A stretch of DNA of 58,622 nucleotides from an uncultured Oscillospiraceae bacterium (lineage in GTDB: Bacteria > Bacillota > Clostridia > Oscillospirales > Oscillospiraceae): NCBI GenBank assembly GCA_910587505.1, contig CAJULD010000019.1, positions 1-58,622 on the forward strand, given 5' to 3'. A program made the position numbers and the translations under genes. Of this stretch, positions 8,159 to 16,410 are shown one piece after another. The notes beneath the pieces are model-generated. The model was not told the origin of the DNA. It ran no database searches and saw nothing but the letters and a program-made list of their open reading frames with translations. Numbering within the stretch: position 1 is the stretch's first letter; each line of letters starts with the position of its first letter.

Positions 8159-8695
8159 TTATGTAAAGTGTTCTGCGATCAAGTGGTCAAAGGCGGCCTG
8201 GTGGTCCAGAAAACGGCGGCGGACAGGCTCAACGCATTCATCCGTCAGGAGGAACCGCTTGAAGTCCTCATAGGGCAGAAGGCGGCAGGCTGTCGTTTCC
8301 CCCTCCTGGAGGCGGACGGTCTGCTCCGCCGGGTCAAAGAATGTCACAAAGCTGTGATAGATGGTGTTCAGCCCGTCGATCCCCGGCCGGGCGTCCACAT
8401 AGACCGGGCGCAGGTCCTGAGGCGATGCGGCGATGCCCGTTTCCTCCCGCAGCTCCCGGAGGGCTCCCTGTACCGGCGTTTCTCCCTTCACCACGCCCCC
8501 GGCAGTGTACTCCCAGTAACCGCCCCAGGCCTTATCCGGGTGGCGCTTTGTGAGCAGGACCCGGCCGTCGTTGGTCACGGACAGGACCTCCGCCACCAGA
8601 TGGTATACGCCCTCGGGCACAGGCTCGCCCCGGACCAGGTCGAAGCCCAGCGGGGTTCCCTCTTTGTCACAGGCGTCCCAGAGTTCTTTTGTCAT
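8159..8695 (-). CDS. NUDIX hydrolase
   Basis: A 178-residue pyrophosphatase of the NUDIX superfamily. The Nudix box fits GX5EX7REUXEEXGU exactly: GGVVKGETPVQGALRELREE followed by TGI. The N-terminal part (WDACDKEGTPLGFDLVRGE) resembles the isopentenyl-diphosphate-isomerase-like NUDIX group, but the true substrate is unknown. AGGAGGAG precedes the ATG. It lies 11 bp upstream of ftsK on the same strand, so the two are probably one transcript. Confidence 0.88.
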   Translation of the reverse strand: MTKELWDACDKEGTPLGFDLVRGEPVPEGVYHLVAEVLSVTNDGRVLLTKRHPDKAWGGYWEYTAGGVVKGETPVQGALRELREETGIAASPQDLRPVYVDARPGIDGLNTIYHSFVTFFDPAEQTVRLQEGETTACRLLPYEDFKRFLLTDECVEPVRRRFLDHQAAFDHLIAEHFT

Positions 8696-8723
8696 TGTCT
8701 CACTCCTCCTGTGTACCGGCGCG

Positions 8724-9593
8724 TCAGACCGCGGCCCCGTACCACAGCAGATGGAACACCTTCAGCAGGCTGAGGAGCACGGTGATGGCTCCCGCCGCCC
8801 AGCAGTAGTAGGCGAAGGCGCCGAATTTCCCCTTGTCCGCCACCATCCGCACCAGACGGATGGAGAAGTAGCCGGACACTCCCGCCACGGTCACACCCAG
8901 AATATAGGCGGGAATCAGCTTCGCGTCGATGCCGCCGGCTTCCGCCACGTCTTTGATCTGCAGGATGTTGGCCCCCAGCACGGCGGGGATGGACAGCAGG
9001 AAGGCGAAGCGGACGGCAAACCGCCGCTCAAAGCCCCGGAAGCAGCCCATGCAGATGGTCATGCCGGACCGGGAGATGCCGGGACAGGTGGCCAGCGCCT
9101 GGCCTGCGCCCACGAGCAGAACGTCGGCCAGCGTGGCATTGCGCTCGCTTTTCCGGCCCTTCTGGACGCGGTCGCAGCAATACAGCAGCAGCCCCGTTAC
9201 CAGCAGCGCGCCGCCGACAAAAAAGGTGTTGCCGTACAGGCTCTCCACCAGCTCCTTTACCGGCAGGACCAGGAACAGGGGCAGGGTGCCCACGACGATC
9301 AGAAGGATCATCCGCCGGGCGGAGGGAATGTGCCGGGGTCCCGTCCTGCCGGTGGTGTCGCGGATCATGCGGAAAAACTCCAGCACCATTTCCCTGATGT
9401 CGGACCAGTAGGCGATAAACACCGCCGCCAGAGTGCCCAGATGAAGGAGCACGTCGAAGAATACGTCGTCGGCGCCCTCCATCCCCATGCCCAGGAGATT
9501 CTGAGCGATGGAGAGGTGGCCGGAGCTGGAGATGGGCAGAAATTCTGCCACGCCCTGGATCAGTCCCAGGAGCAGAGCGTTCAGTAAGGTCAC
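8724..9593 (-). CDS. uppP: UppP, undecaprenyl-diphosphatase (GTG start)
   Basis: Recycles undecaprenyl diphosphate to the monophosphate carrier used for peptidoglycan and other wall polymers; loss sensitises cells to bacitracin. The 289-residue membrane protein has the family signatures LGLIQGVAEFLPISSSGHL near the N-terminus and GQALATCPGISRSGMTI in the middle, with multiple hydrophobic segments. The start is a GTG at 9593 with GAGGAGG upstream. It heads the leftward group uppP-NUDIX-ftsK-GNAT, with 28 bp to the NUDIX gene. Confidence 0.93.
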   Translation of the reverse strand: MTLLNALLLGLIQGVAEFLPISSSGHLSIAQNLLGMGMEGADDVFFDVLLHLGTLAAVFIAYWSDIREMVLEFFRMIRDTTGRTGPRHIPSARRMILLIVVGTLPLFLVLPVKELVESLYGNTFFVGGALLVTGLLLYCCDRVQKGRKSERNATLADVLLVGAGQALATCPGISRSGMTICMGCFRGFERRFAVRFAFLLSIPAVLGANILQIKDVAEAGGIDAKLIPAYILGVTVAGVSGYFSIRLVRMVADKGKFGAFAYYCWAAGAITVLLSLLKVFHLLWYGAAV

Positions 9594-9992
9594 GGGAAAG
9601 CCTCCTCAAATCATATCTTCTTCTATGATAGCACAAGTGTATGCGTTTTTCCATAGTTTTTTGCCGCGGTTTTCCACCACGGCAGGGCAGTTTTTCTCCG
9701 CGCTGCCTCCGGGGTGCTTTTCCCGCAGGGGAAAAGTACACAAAAGCACGGGCAGGGGGGGCGAACCCCCTTGAGAATCCTCTGAAATTTGGCTTATCTG
9801 CACCGCAGAACCCGACGGACATCTGCGGCTACCCACGGACCGTACCGGCGGTCCATGTCGGTTTAAGCGGGGCGCGCCCCTGGGGGTGTGGAGAAGAAAA
9901 ATCTGACCGGTTCTCTGTTGACAAAGCAGAAAAGATGTGCTATGCTCAAAACATACCAAGAGAATGTATCAATCGCCGAGGGGGGTGGACCC
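9594..9992. other. 399-bp intergenic region with nested hairpin
   Basis: No gene is supported. A nested hairpin is visible: GTGCTTTT (9714-9721) pairs with AAAAGCAC (9742-9749) and encloses CTTTTCCC/GGGAAAAG (9717-9724 and 9729-9736). The G/C-rich stretch around 9875-9890 (GCGCCCCTGGGGG) resembles 2518-2533, so both gaps may hold copies of one element. The TetR promoter lies at the right end. Confidence 0.5.
9918..9946 (+). promoter_or_regulatory. Promoter of the TetR-MFS operon
   Basis: A perfect -35 TTGACA (9918-9923), a 17-bp spacer and -10 TATGCT (9941-9946) lie 46 bp before the TetR start. This is a near-consensus sigma-A promoter and is the expected place for autorepression by the TetR protein. 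Confidence 0.8.
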
Positions 9993-10643
9993 ATGGCCCG
10001 GAACAGATACCCGGAGGAGACGGTGGAGAAAATCCTCACCGCGGCCAGACAGCTTTTTCTGGAAAAGGGGTATGAAAAAACCACCATTCAGGACATTGTG
10101 GACCGGCTGGGGGGCCTGACCAGGGGGGCGGTGTACCACCACTTTAAATCCAAAGAAGAGATCATGGACGCCGTCACGGAAAAGATGTTCTGGGACAACA
10201 ATCCCTTCGAGAAGGTCCGGGGGAGGGAGGACCTCACCGGCCTGGAGAAGATGAAGGAGGTCATCCGCCTGACCCAGGAACCGGACTGGTCCAGTCTGGG
10301 ACGGCAGAGCATGCCCATCCTCAAGAATCCCAAGCTGCTGGCCAGGGCCATTGAGGACAACCAGCGGATCGCGACTCCGCGGTGGCTGGAGCTTATCGAG
10401 GAGGGGATGGCCGACGGCTCCATCCGCACGGAGTATCCCCGTGAGGTGGCGGAGCTGTTGACCCTGCTGGACACGATCTGGATGGCTCCCACCGTCTTTC
10501 CGGCCACACGGGAGGAAGTGCTGCACAAATTCCGCTGCGTGGGGGAGATCTTCGCCAACCTGGGCGTCCCCCTCATCGACGGAGAGATGCTGGAAATGGC
10601 GGACCGGTATTTCCAGCTGCTGCCGCCGGAGCTCATGCAGTAA
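9993..10643 (+). CDS. TetR/AcrR-family transcriptional regulator
   Basis: A 216-residue ligand-responsive repressor. The N-terminal helix-turn-helix is clear (TVEKILTAARQLFLEKGYEK, then TTIQDIVDRLGGLTRGAVY and YHHFKSKEE). The C-terminal two thirds is the variable ligand-binding and dimer domain. An ATG at 9888 is in frame, but it precedes the promoter; the start at 9993 follows GAGGGGGGTGG. It lies 68 bp upstream of an MFS exporter on the same strand and probably controls it. Confidence 0.9.
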   Translation: MARNRYPEETVEKILTAARQLFLEKGYEKTTIQDIVDRLGGLTRGAVYHHFKSKEEIMDAVTEKMFWDNNPFEKVRGREDLTGLEKMKEVIRLTQEPDWSSLGRQSMPILKNPKLLARAIEDNQRIATPRWLELIEEGMADGSIRTEYPREVAELLTLLDTIWMAPTVFPATREEVLHKFRCVGEIFANLGVPLIDGEMLEMADRYFQLLPPELMQ

Positions 10644-10711
10644 AAGCCGCTGTAAAGGCGGCTTTTTCCGGGAAAGATACATTCATTCAGTAGGTATGAA
10701 AGGAGAAGCAC

Positions 10712-11941
10712 ATGAAACAGAAAGAAAACGGGCTGTTTACACGGAATTTTACCCTGCTGCTTCTGGGGCAGGTATTTTCCCTGCTGGGCAACGGGGCTCT
10801 GCGGTTCGCGCTGTCCATGTACGTGCTGGAGAAGACCGGGTCGGCGGCGGTGTTCGGCACGCTGCTGGCGGTGGGCATGGTCCCCACCATTTTGCTGACC
10901 CCCTTCGGCGGGGTGTTGGCGGACCGGATGGACCGGCGGAAGATCATGGTGGGGCTGGATCTGGCATCCGGGACGGCGGTACTGCTGGCGGCGCTGCTGT
11001 TTGCGGACGGCCGGGGGATCGCCGTGACGGCGGCGCTGCTGATTGTGCTGTCGGTGCTGGGGGCCTTTGAATCGCCTACGGTCCAGGCCTGCGTTCCCCA
11101 GATGCTCAGCGGGGAGAACGTGCTGCGGGGCAACGCGGCGGTGAACCAGGCCGGCGCGGTTTCCGGACTGGTGACGCCTTTCCTGGGGAGCCTGCTCTAC
11201 ACCGTCTTCGGCGTGCGCCCGGTGCTGGCGGGGGCGGGAATGTGCTTTTTGCTGACGGCGGCGCTGGAGCGCTTCATCTGCCTGCCGGAGGCAGACCGCG
11301 TCCAGGGGCAGCGGCTGGGGGACATTTTCCGGGAGGATCTGCTGGGCAGCGCCCGGTTTCTGGCGAAGGAGCGGCGGGAGGTGCTGGACCTGCTGCTGTT
11401 TGCCGCCGGGGTAGGGGCGCTGATCTCCGGCGCGGCCATCGTGGGACTGCCGTATCTGATCCGCACCGGTCTGGGCCTTTCCGCCCGGCTCTACGGCGCG
11501 GCGGAAAGCGCCATGGGAATGGCCGCTCTGCTGGGCGGTCTGACGGCGGGGGCGCTGGCGGCGCGCCTGCCCTTCCGGCGGCTCAACCGGCTGGCGGCGG
11601 CGGTCGGCGCGTGCATCCTGCTGGGCGGCGGAGCGCTGCTGCTGCCGGTGGGGGCCATGAGACAGTACGGGGCGCTGGTGGCGGTGTTCTGCGCCGCGCA
11701 GGCGATGGCCTGCACCTTCTCCATCTTCGCTGTCTCCGCCATCCAGCAGAAAACGCCGGAGCATATGACCGGGAAGGTCATGGCCTGCGTCTCCACCATC
11801 TCCATGTGCGCCCAGCCGCTGGGGCAGCTGCTCTATGGCCTGTGGTTCGATGCCTCTCCGGGATGGGTGGTGCTGGCGGCCAGCGGAGCCGCCATATTCG
11901 CACTGGGGATATGCTCCCGGAAGCTGTTCGAGAAATGGTGA
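10712..11941 (+). CDS. MFS efflux transporter
   Basis: A 409-residue, roughly 12-segment major facilitator. The typical loop between segments 2 and 3 is present (GGVLADRMDRRKIMVG). The overall pattern resembles the MFS_3/enterobactin-exporter-like group of drug exporters found beside TetR genes. Substrate unknown; a toxic compound sensed by the upstream TetR is a reasonable inference. Start at 10712 with AGGAGAAGC upstream. Confidence 0.88.
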   Translation: MKQKENGLFTRNFTLLLLGQVFSLLGNGALRFALSMYVLEKTGSAAVFGTLLAVGMVPTILLTPFGGVLADRMDRRKIMVGLDLASGTAVLLAALLFADGRGIAVTAALLIVLSVLGAFESPTVQACVPQMLSGENVLRGNAAVNQAGAVSGLVTPFLGSLLYTVFGVRPVLAGAGMCFLLTAALERFICLPEADRVQGQRLGDIFREDLLGSARFLAKERREVLDLLLFAAGVGALISGAAIVGLPYLIRTGLGLSARLYGAAESAMGMAALLGGLTAGALAARLPFRRLNRLAAAVGACILLGGGALLLPVGAMRQYGALVAVFCAAQAMACTFSIFAVSAIQQKTPEHMTGKVMACVSTISMCAQPLGQLLYGLWFDASPGWVVLAASGAAIFALGICSRKLFEKW

Positions 11942-11946
11942 AGAGA

Positions 11947-11973
11947 CCGGCGCGGGACACACTCCCGCGCCGG
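11947..11973 (+). terminator. Strong hairpin after the MFS gene
   Basis: CCGGCGCGGGA, loop CACAC, TCCCGCGCCGG: 11 perfect base pairs five bases after the stop. The following bases are not a clean T-run, so termination may be partial. Confidence 0.65.
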
Positions 11974-12065
11974 CCATCCCTTCAAAATCGATGCCATGAC
12001 AGAAAACCACCGTACAAAGTATGCAACAGGTGGAGCGGGTCACGCTGCGAAACAGCAGCCCCTCC

Positions 12066-12094
12066 TTGACACCGGACAATATTCAGGGTAATAT
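12066..12094 (+). promoter_or_regulatory. Promoter of iorAB
   Basis: TTGACA (12066-12071), 17-bp spacer, TAATAT (12089-12094), 30 bp before the iorA start. Strong sigma-A-type match. Confidence 0.8.
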
Positions 12095-12124
12095 GAAAGT
12101 ATAAAATCAGGAGGAAACCCACCT

Positions 12125-13867
12125 ATGAAAAAACTGCTGCTGGGCAACGAGGCCGTTGCCCGAGGACTCTATGAGGCGGGCTGCGCCTTTGTTTCCAGCT
12201 ATCCGGGGACCCCAAGCACGGAAATCACGGAGGCCGCCGCCCGGTATCCGGAAATCTATGCCGAGTGGGCCCCCAATGAAAAGGTTGCCATGGAGGCCGC
12301 CTTTGGCGCGTCCCTGGCGGGCTGCCGCAGCTTCTGCGGAATGAAGCACGTGGGGCTGAACGTGGCCGCCGATCCTCTGTTCACCATCAGCTATACCAGG
12401 GTCAACGGGGGCATGGTGATCGGTGTGGCCGACGATGCGGGAATGCACTCTTCCCAGAACGAGCAGGATTCCCGCCACTATGCCGAAGCCGCCAGGGTCC
12501 CCCTGCTGGAGCCCGCGGACTCCGCCGAGGCGCTGGAGTTTACCAGACTGGCCTTTGAGCTGTCCGAGGCCTGTGATACGCCGGTCATCCTGAAGATGTG
12601 CACCCGGATCTCCCACTCCCGGAGCGTGGTGGAGCTGGGCGAGCGGGAGGAGCCGGAGCGGAAGGTCTATGAGAAGAATCCCGCCAAGTATGTCATGATG
12701 CCCGCCAACGCCAGATGCCGCCACCCTGTGGTAGAGGAGCGGATGAAGGAAATCGCACGGTGGGCGGAGCATGCCTCCGTCAACCGCATCGAGGCGGGGA
12801 AGGACTACAGGATGGGGATCATCACCTCCTCCACCAGCTATCAGTATGTGAAGGAGGCCTGCGGCGATACATACCCCGTGCTGAAGCTGGGAATGGTCTG
12901 GCCACTGCCGGAGAAGAAAATCGTCGAGTTTGCCAGGTCCGTCGACCTGCTGGTGGTGGTGGAGGAACTGGACGGGTTCATCGAGTCGTACTGCCGGAAT
13001 CTGGGGCTGGCCTGTACCGGGAAGAGCAGCTTCTCCCGCATCGGGGAGCTCAGTCAGAACCTGGCCGCCGCACAGCTGATGGGGAAGGAGCCCGCGGGTG
13101 TGAGCCTGGAGGAGGAGATCCCGGCCCGGCCGCCGGTGATGTGCGCCGGATGCCCCCACCGGGGTCTGTTCTATACGCTGAAAAAGAACAGGGTGACGGT
13201 CCTGGGGGACATCGGCTGCTATACGCTGGGGGCGGCGGCGCCTCTGAGCGCCATGGACACCACGGTCTGCATGGGGGCGTCCATCTCCGGCCTCCACGGC
13301 TTCAACAAGGCCGGCGGCGGTGAAAACGAGGGAAAAACGGTGGCCGTGATCGGAGATTCCACCTTTATCCATTCCGGCGTCACCGGCCTTATCAACGTGG
13401 CCTGTAACGAGTCCAACTCCACCGTCATCATTCTGGACAATTCCATCACCGGCATGACCGGCCATCAGCACAATCCCACCACTGGCTTCAATCTCAAGGG
13501 GGATCCCTGCACGAAGATCGATCTGGAGAGCCTGTGCCGCGCGGTGGGCATCCGGCGGGTGAGGGTGGTGGACCCCTGTGATCTGGCCGCCTGCGACGCG
13601 GCGGTGAAGGAGGAGCTGGCGGCGGAGGAGCCGTCGGTCATCATCGCCCGCCGCCCCTGCGCCCTGCTGAAATACGTAAAGCACCCCGGCCCCATCGCGT
13701 CCGACCCGGATAAGTGTGTGGGGTGCAGGGCCTGTATGCAGCTGGGCTGCCCCGCCGTCAGCATATCGGACGGAAAGGCGGTCATCGATAACACCCTGTG
13801 CACCGGCTGCGGCGTGTGCGCCCAGCTGTGCCGGTTTGACGCCCTGGGCGGGAAAAAGGAGGCGTAG
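12125..13867 (+). CDS. iorA: Indolepyruvate:ferredoxin oxidoreductase, alpha subunit
   Basis: Oxidatively decarboxylates aryl pyruvates (from Trp, Phe, Tyr transamination) to aryl-acetyl-CoA, reducing ferredoxin; cytoplasmic, oxygen sensitive. The 580-residue chain begins LLLGNEAVARGLYEAG with the pyrimidine domain (SSYPGTPSTEITE). The thiamine-diphosphate site is around residues 375-460 (GDSTFIHSG, NSITGMTGHQ). Two ferredoxin-type [4Fe-4S] motifs end the protein (CVGCRACMQLGC and CTGCGVCAQLC). iorB follows two bases later. The pair suggests amino-acid fermentation. Confidence 0.95.
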   Translation: MKKLLLGNEAVARGLYEAGCAFVSSYPGTPSTEITEAAARYPEIYAEWAPNEKVAMEAAFGASLAGCRSFCGMKHVGLNVAADPLFTISYTRVNGGMVIGVADDAGMHSSQNEQDSRHYAEAARVPLLEPADSAEALEFTRLAFELSEACDTPVILKMCTRISHSRSVVELGEREEPERKVYEKNPAKYVMMPANARCRHPVVEERMKEIARWAEHASVNRIEAGKDYRMGIITSSTSYQYVKEACGDTYPVLKLGMVWPLPEKKIVEFARSVDLLVVVEELDGFIESYCRNLGLACTGKSSFSRIGELSQNLAAAQLMGKEPAGVSLEEEIPARPPVMCAGCPHRGLFYTLKKNRVTVLGDIGCYTLGAAAPLSAMDTTVCMGASISGLHGFNKAGGGENEGKTVAVIGDSTFIHSGVTGLINVACNESNSTVIILDNSITGMTGHQHNPTTGFNLKGDPCTKIDLESLCRAVGIRRVRVVDPCDLAACDAAVKEELAAEEPSVIIARRPCALLKYVKHPGPIASDPDKCVGCRACMQLGCPAVSISDGKAVIDNTLCTGCGVCAQLCRFDALGGKKEA

Positions 13868-13869
13868 GC

Positions 13870-14442
13870 ATGGAGACAAAAAATATCATGATCGCCGGCG
13901 TGGGAGGACAGGGAACGCTGCTGGCCAGCAAGCTGCTGGGCCGGCTTCTGCTGGGCCGGGGCTATGACGTGAAGGTCAGCGAGGTCCACGGTATGAGCCA
14001 GCGGGGCGGCAGCGTGGTTACTTACGTCCGCTGGGGCGACAGAGTCTGTTCCCCCGTGATCGACCGGGGACAGGCGGACATCATCCTCGCCTTTGAGCCC
14101 TTGGAGGCCGCCAGGTGGGCGGCGTACCTGAAGCCCGGCGGAAGGATTATCACCAACACCCAACGGGTGAATCCCATGCCGGTCATCACCGGCGCGGCGG
14201 CGTATCCGGAGAACCTGGTGGAGAAGCTGCGGGCCAGGGGACTGACGGTGGACGCCGTCGATGCGCTGAAGCTGGCCGAAGAGGCCGGGAGCAGCCGGGC
14301 GGTAAACCTTGTCCTTGTGGGATGGCTCTCCCGAGAGCTTGATTTCACGGAGGAGGAGTGGATGGAGGCCATCGGGCAGAGCGTCCCGCCGCAATTCCTG
14401 GAGATGAACAGAAAGGCGTTCCGTCTGGGACAGAGGGCTTGA
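13870..14442 (+). CDS. iorB: Indolepyruvate:ferredoxin oxidoreductase, beta subunit
   Basis: The 190-residue gamma-domain partner of IorA. The N-terminal IAGVGGQGTLLASKLLG and the SEVHGMSQRGGSVVTYVRW signature are typical of the POR-gamma fold in IorB. It begins two bases after iorA, so the subunits are co-translated. Full length. Confidence 0.95.
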   Translation: METKNIMIAGVGGQGTLLASKLLGRLLLGRGYDVKVSEVHGMSQRGGSVVTYVRWGDRVCSPVIDRGQADIILAFEPLEAARWAAYLKPGGRIITNTQRVNPMPVITGAAAYPENLVEKLRARGLTVDAVDALKLAEEAGSSRAVNLVLVGWLSRELDFTEEEWMEAIGQSVPPQFLEMNRKAFRLGQRA

Positions 14443-14460
14443 GGTTTCCGTACTGCGACA

Positions 14461-14484
14461 GCCTTTTTCCGGAAAGAAAAAGGC
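14461..14484. repeat. Short hairpin of the CTTTTTCC-GGAAAAG family
   Basis: GCCTTTTTC (14461-14469) and GAAAAAGGC (14476-14484) form a perfect 9-bp stem, 18 bp after the iorB stop. Similar small hairpins lie at 9717-9736, 23744-23767, 34102-34124, 39440-39460 and 45441-45459. They may act as weak terminators. Confidence 0.55.
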
Positions 14485-14581
14485 TCAAAAAGCTTTTCCT
14501 GATTCAGAATTTCCTTCGTTCTTCTGTTCTTGTGTACCTCTTGCCCTGATAGTTGTCCATTTCCGCTTCTCCATAGTATTA

Positions 14582-14625
14582 CCCCCTGATGCAGTACTTC
14601 TGTTTTCCTGCATCAGGGGGCTTTT
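14582..14625 (+). terminator. Terminator after iorAB
   Basis: CCCCCTGATGCAG (14582-14594) pairs exactly with CTGCATCAGGGGG (14608-14620), followed by CTTTTG. It lies 140 bp beyond the iorB stop. The rest of 14443-14850 has no gene: a small hairpin, this terminator and a worn copy of the inverted-repeat element. Confidence 0.75.
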
Positions 14626-14647
14626 GTCAATGTCCGGTTTTACTGGA

Positions 14648-14740
14648 GCGGTTCGGTATTCAGCAGTGCGCTTTCCTGCCTTGCCGGTCGAAAAATTTTC
14701 CCGTCAGTCGGCGCACTTCGTCTGTTGGTACAGCTTCTTA
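14648..14740 (-). repeat. Worn copy of the inverted-repeat element (AGAAGCTGTA subtype)
   Basis: Read on the minus strand, the end TAAGAAGCTGTACCAACAG is followed by a segment close to the element at 26758-26843 (shared GAAGTGCGC and TGACGGGAA blocks). The other end is eroded. Limits are approximate. Confidence 0.5.
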
Positions 14741-14850
14741 AATCGTTTAAAGATTTTTTCAACCAGAAGAAGCGGAGGATTTTCCTCTTTCCCCTTAATG
14801 CGAATCAAAGGTTGAAAGGAGCCTTGATTCACATCTGTAGTGTGAGTAAA

Positions 14851-15099
14851 TCACTCATCGTCTCCCGATTCTTTGTCTTCGTTCATTTTCTTCAACGCTC
14901 GATTGGCAAGCCTGTACCAGATGAGTCCGATAAGGCCAAACGCTGGAACTATGGCCAGCAGTAAAACAGGTTTGAAAAATGCAATGGGTATAGTAATCAG
15001 TATGGCTATGAGCAAAGTCGCAAAATTGGGTCTGACCGTGGTTTTCCATTTTTGGTCATGGGCTACGGGGTCCAGTAAACGAAAATTGTTCCAGTGCAC
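14851..15099 (-). CDS. Small two-segment membrane protein (GTG start)
   Basis: An 82-residue protein with two central hydrophobic segments (about residues 28-42 and 44-62) and an acidic tail ending NEDKESGDDE. The GTG at 15099 follows AAAGGGGG by seven bases, which supports translation. Base composition is clearly more A+T-rich than the surroundings, suggesting acquired DNA together with the next small gene. No family recognised. Confidence 0.55.
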   Translation of the reverse strand: MHWNNFRLLDPVAHDQKWKTTVRPNFATLLIAILITIPIAFFKPVLLLAIVPAFGLIGLIWYRLANRALKKMNEDKESGDDE

Positions 15100-15287
15100 T
15101 CAAATTCCCCCTTTCAAATAATACGATGCATTGTTTACTGGTCAATTCAGCAGTAACAGACGCTGTGCGTAATGCAATTTTGATTAAGAGTAACGATGCG
15201 GCCCCATCCTTCTGTTTTTTCTTCCTCTGCTGTTCAATATGTATTGTAGTCCTACATACGATCCTGATGTAAATCGCGTGGACAGTA

Positions 15288-15316
15288 TAGACAATTTTGC
15301 TGAAATGTGCTATACT
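15288..15316 (+). promoter_or_regulatory. Promoter of the small membrane protein at 15365
   Basis: TAGACA (15288-15293), 17-bp spacer, TATACT (15311-15316), 48 bp before the start codon. Confidence 0.6.
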
Positions 15317-15364
15317 GCCCCGGAACAAAGCGACATATGAAACTCTATCTTCAGGAGACAGCTT

Positions 15365-15616
15365 ATGTTTCATACAATCATGAAGCTGGCATTTTTAATT
15401 GGTATACTGTTGCAGATTTTCCTGTCAAGAGCAGAACGTAAATGGGCAGGATGGATTTTGCCTGTCATTTCCTTTCTGTTCAGCTTTTTATATCCGCTTA
15501 ATATGTCAGCCGGCACTGCGGTATGGAAGGCGTTTGTAATGTGGGGCCTGGGGAACATCCCCACTTTTATTTATGTTGCAATTCATTATGCCTGCCGCCC
15601 AAAGCGAAAAGCATAA
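15365..15616 (+). CDS. Small integral membrane protein (83 aa)
   Basis: Three hydrophobic stretches fill most of the 83 residues (LAFLIGILLQIFLS, WILPVISFLFSFLYPL, FIYVAIHYA), ending in a basic CRPKRKA tail. AGGAG precedes the ATG and a good promoter lies upstream, with a terminator after it, so it is a complete single-gene unit. The coding region is A+T-rich relative to the neighbours. The overall look is like small hypothetical membrane proteins of gut clostridia; function unknown. Confidence 0.65.
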   Translation: MFHTIMKLAFLIGILLQIFLSRAERKWAGWILPVISFLFSFLYPLNMSAGTAVWKAFVMWGLGNIPTFIYVAIHYACRPKRKA

Positions 15617-15655
15617 TCATCCCGGTCTGTCAAACAGGCTGACATCATCAGAGTC

Positions 15656-15683
15656 GGCAGGCATTTTGCCTGCCGGCTTTTTT
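15656..15683 (+). terminator. Terminator after 15365-15616
   Basis: GGCAGGC (15656-15662), loop ATTTT, GCCTGCC (15668-15674), then GGCTTTTTT. Confidence 0.85.
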
Positions 15684-15727
15684 GCGTAAAAAACATGTAA
15701 CCATGGGGAGCACTTCTATGAAAGAAG

Positions 15728-16252
15728 TTAATCATGCTCATACAGGTCCGCCAGAATTTTTGCGTACAGCTCCTCGGCCCGGTCCCGGAAGCGTTTCTGG
15801 AGTTCCAGGGCCATATCCTGCCGGGTAACCAGCAGGCGCAGGTCCATCAGCTCGTCCAGCTCGTCGCGCAGGGAGAGGGAGACCTCGTATCCGCCTCCGT
15901 CGCGGGGCAGGACGGCGGTTTTTACCAGGGCGCGGCGCCTGAGCTGCTCGTTGCAGAGGGCCAGCTTCCGCTCTGCCTCCATCCGCACGGAGTAGGGGAG
16001 GCTGCTCTCGCAGACGGCGCTGTTGCGGCGGCCCTTGTCTGTAATGGCGTACATGCCGTCCGCCAGCGTCAGGTGCTCCGTCCGCACCAGATCCGCCAGA
16101 GACTCGGAGAAGCCGAAGTAGTCCACGCCGCCGTCGCACATGCTCAGCTCCTGCAGCGTCTCAAAGGGCACCGGTTCCACCACCCGCGCCGCGATATAGA
16201 GGATCAGAAACTTGATTTCCAGATTGCTGCTGATAAAACCGAAAGAGGACAT
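15728..16252 (-). CDS. DUF4364-family protein
   Basis: A 174-residue cytoplasmic protein of the DUF4364 type found in clostridia. Its N-terminal part (NLEIKFLILYIAARVVEPV) and the YFGFSESLADLVRTEHLTL segment look like a winged helix, so a transcriptional role is plausible but unproven. The start at 16252 follows AGGAGGCGCGCC; the in-frame ATG at 16375 lies across the divergent promoter region. It diverges from the cysteine-rich gene. Confidence 0.75.
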   Translation of the reverse strand: MSSFGFISSNLEIKFLILYIAARVVEPVPFETLQELSMCDGGVDYFGFSESLADLVRTEHLTLADGMYAITDKGRRNSAVCESSLPYSVRMEAERKLALCNEQLRRRALVKTAVLPRDGGGYEVSLSLRDELDELMDLRLLVTRQDMALELQKRFRDRAEELYAKILADLYEHD

Positions 16253-16280
16253 GGCGCGCCTCCTGAGACTTGTTATCTCT

Positions 16281-16309
16281 ATTATACCTGCTCCGGAGAA
16301 ATTTGTATA
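16281..16309 (-). promoter_or_regulatory. Probable promoter of the DUF4364 gene
   Basis: On the minus strand a perfect -10 TATAAT (plus 16281-16286) is preceded at 17 bp by TATACA. It lies 28 bp upstream of the start. Confidence 0.55.
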
Positions 16310-16410
16310 GCCCCAATTTTCACCCCGCGGCGTCCGGCGCATAGACTGAAATGAAGGCAGACGCCTTCCCAACATCAGAACAACCAGGGTTACTATTTAG
16401 GAGGTTCATT

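Noticed and set aside
5238..8273. 1011-codon open frame opposite ftsK
   Set aside because: A GC-rich shadow; the minus strand encodes a complete, motif-bearing FtsK.
10088..12079. 663-codon minus-strand frame opposite the TetR and MFS genes
   Set aside because: Shadow of two well-supported genes; His/Gln/Arg-rich composition typical of antisense frames.
15056..15373. 105-codon minus-strand frame upstream of the small membrane protein
   Set aside because: It overlaps the start of the better-supported gene at 14851-15099 and covers the promoter of 15365; no ribosome site.
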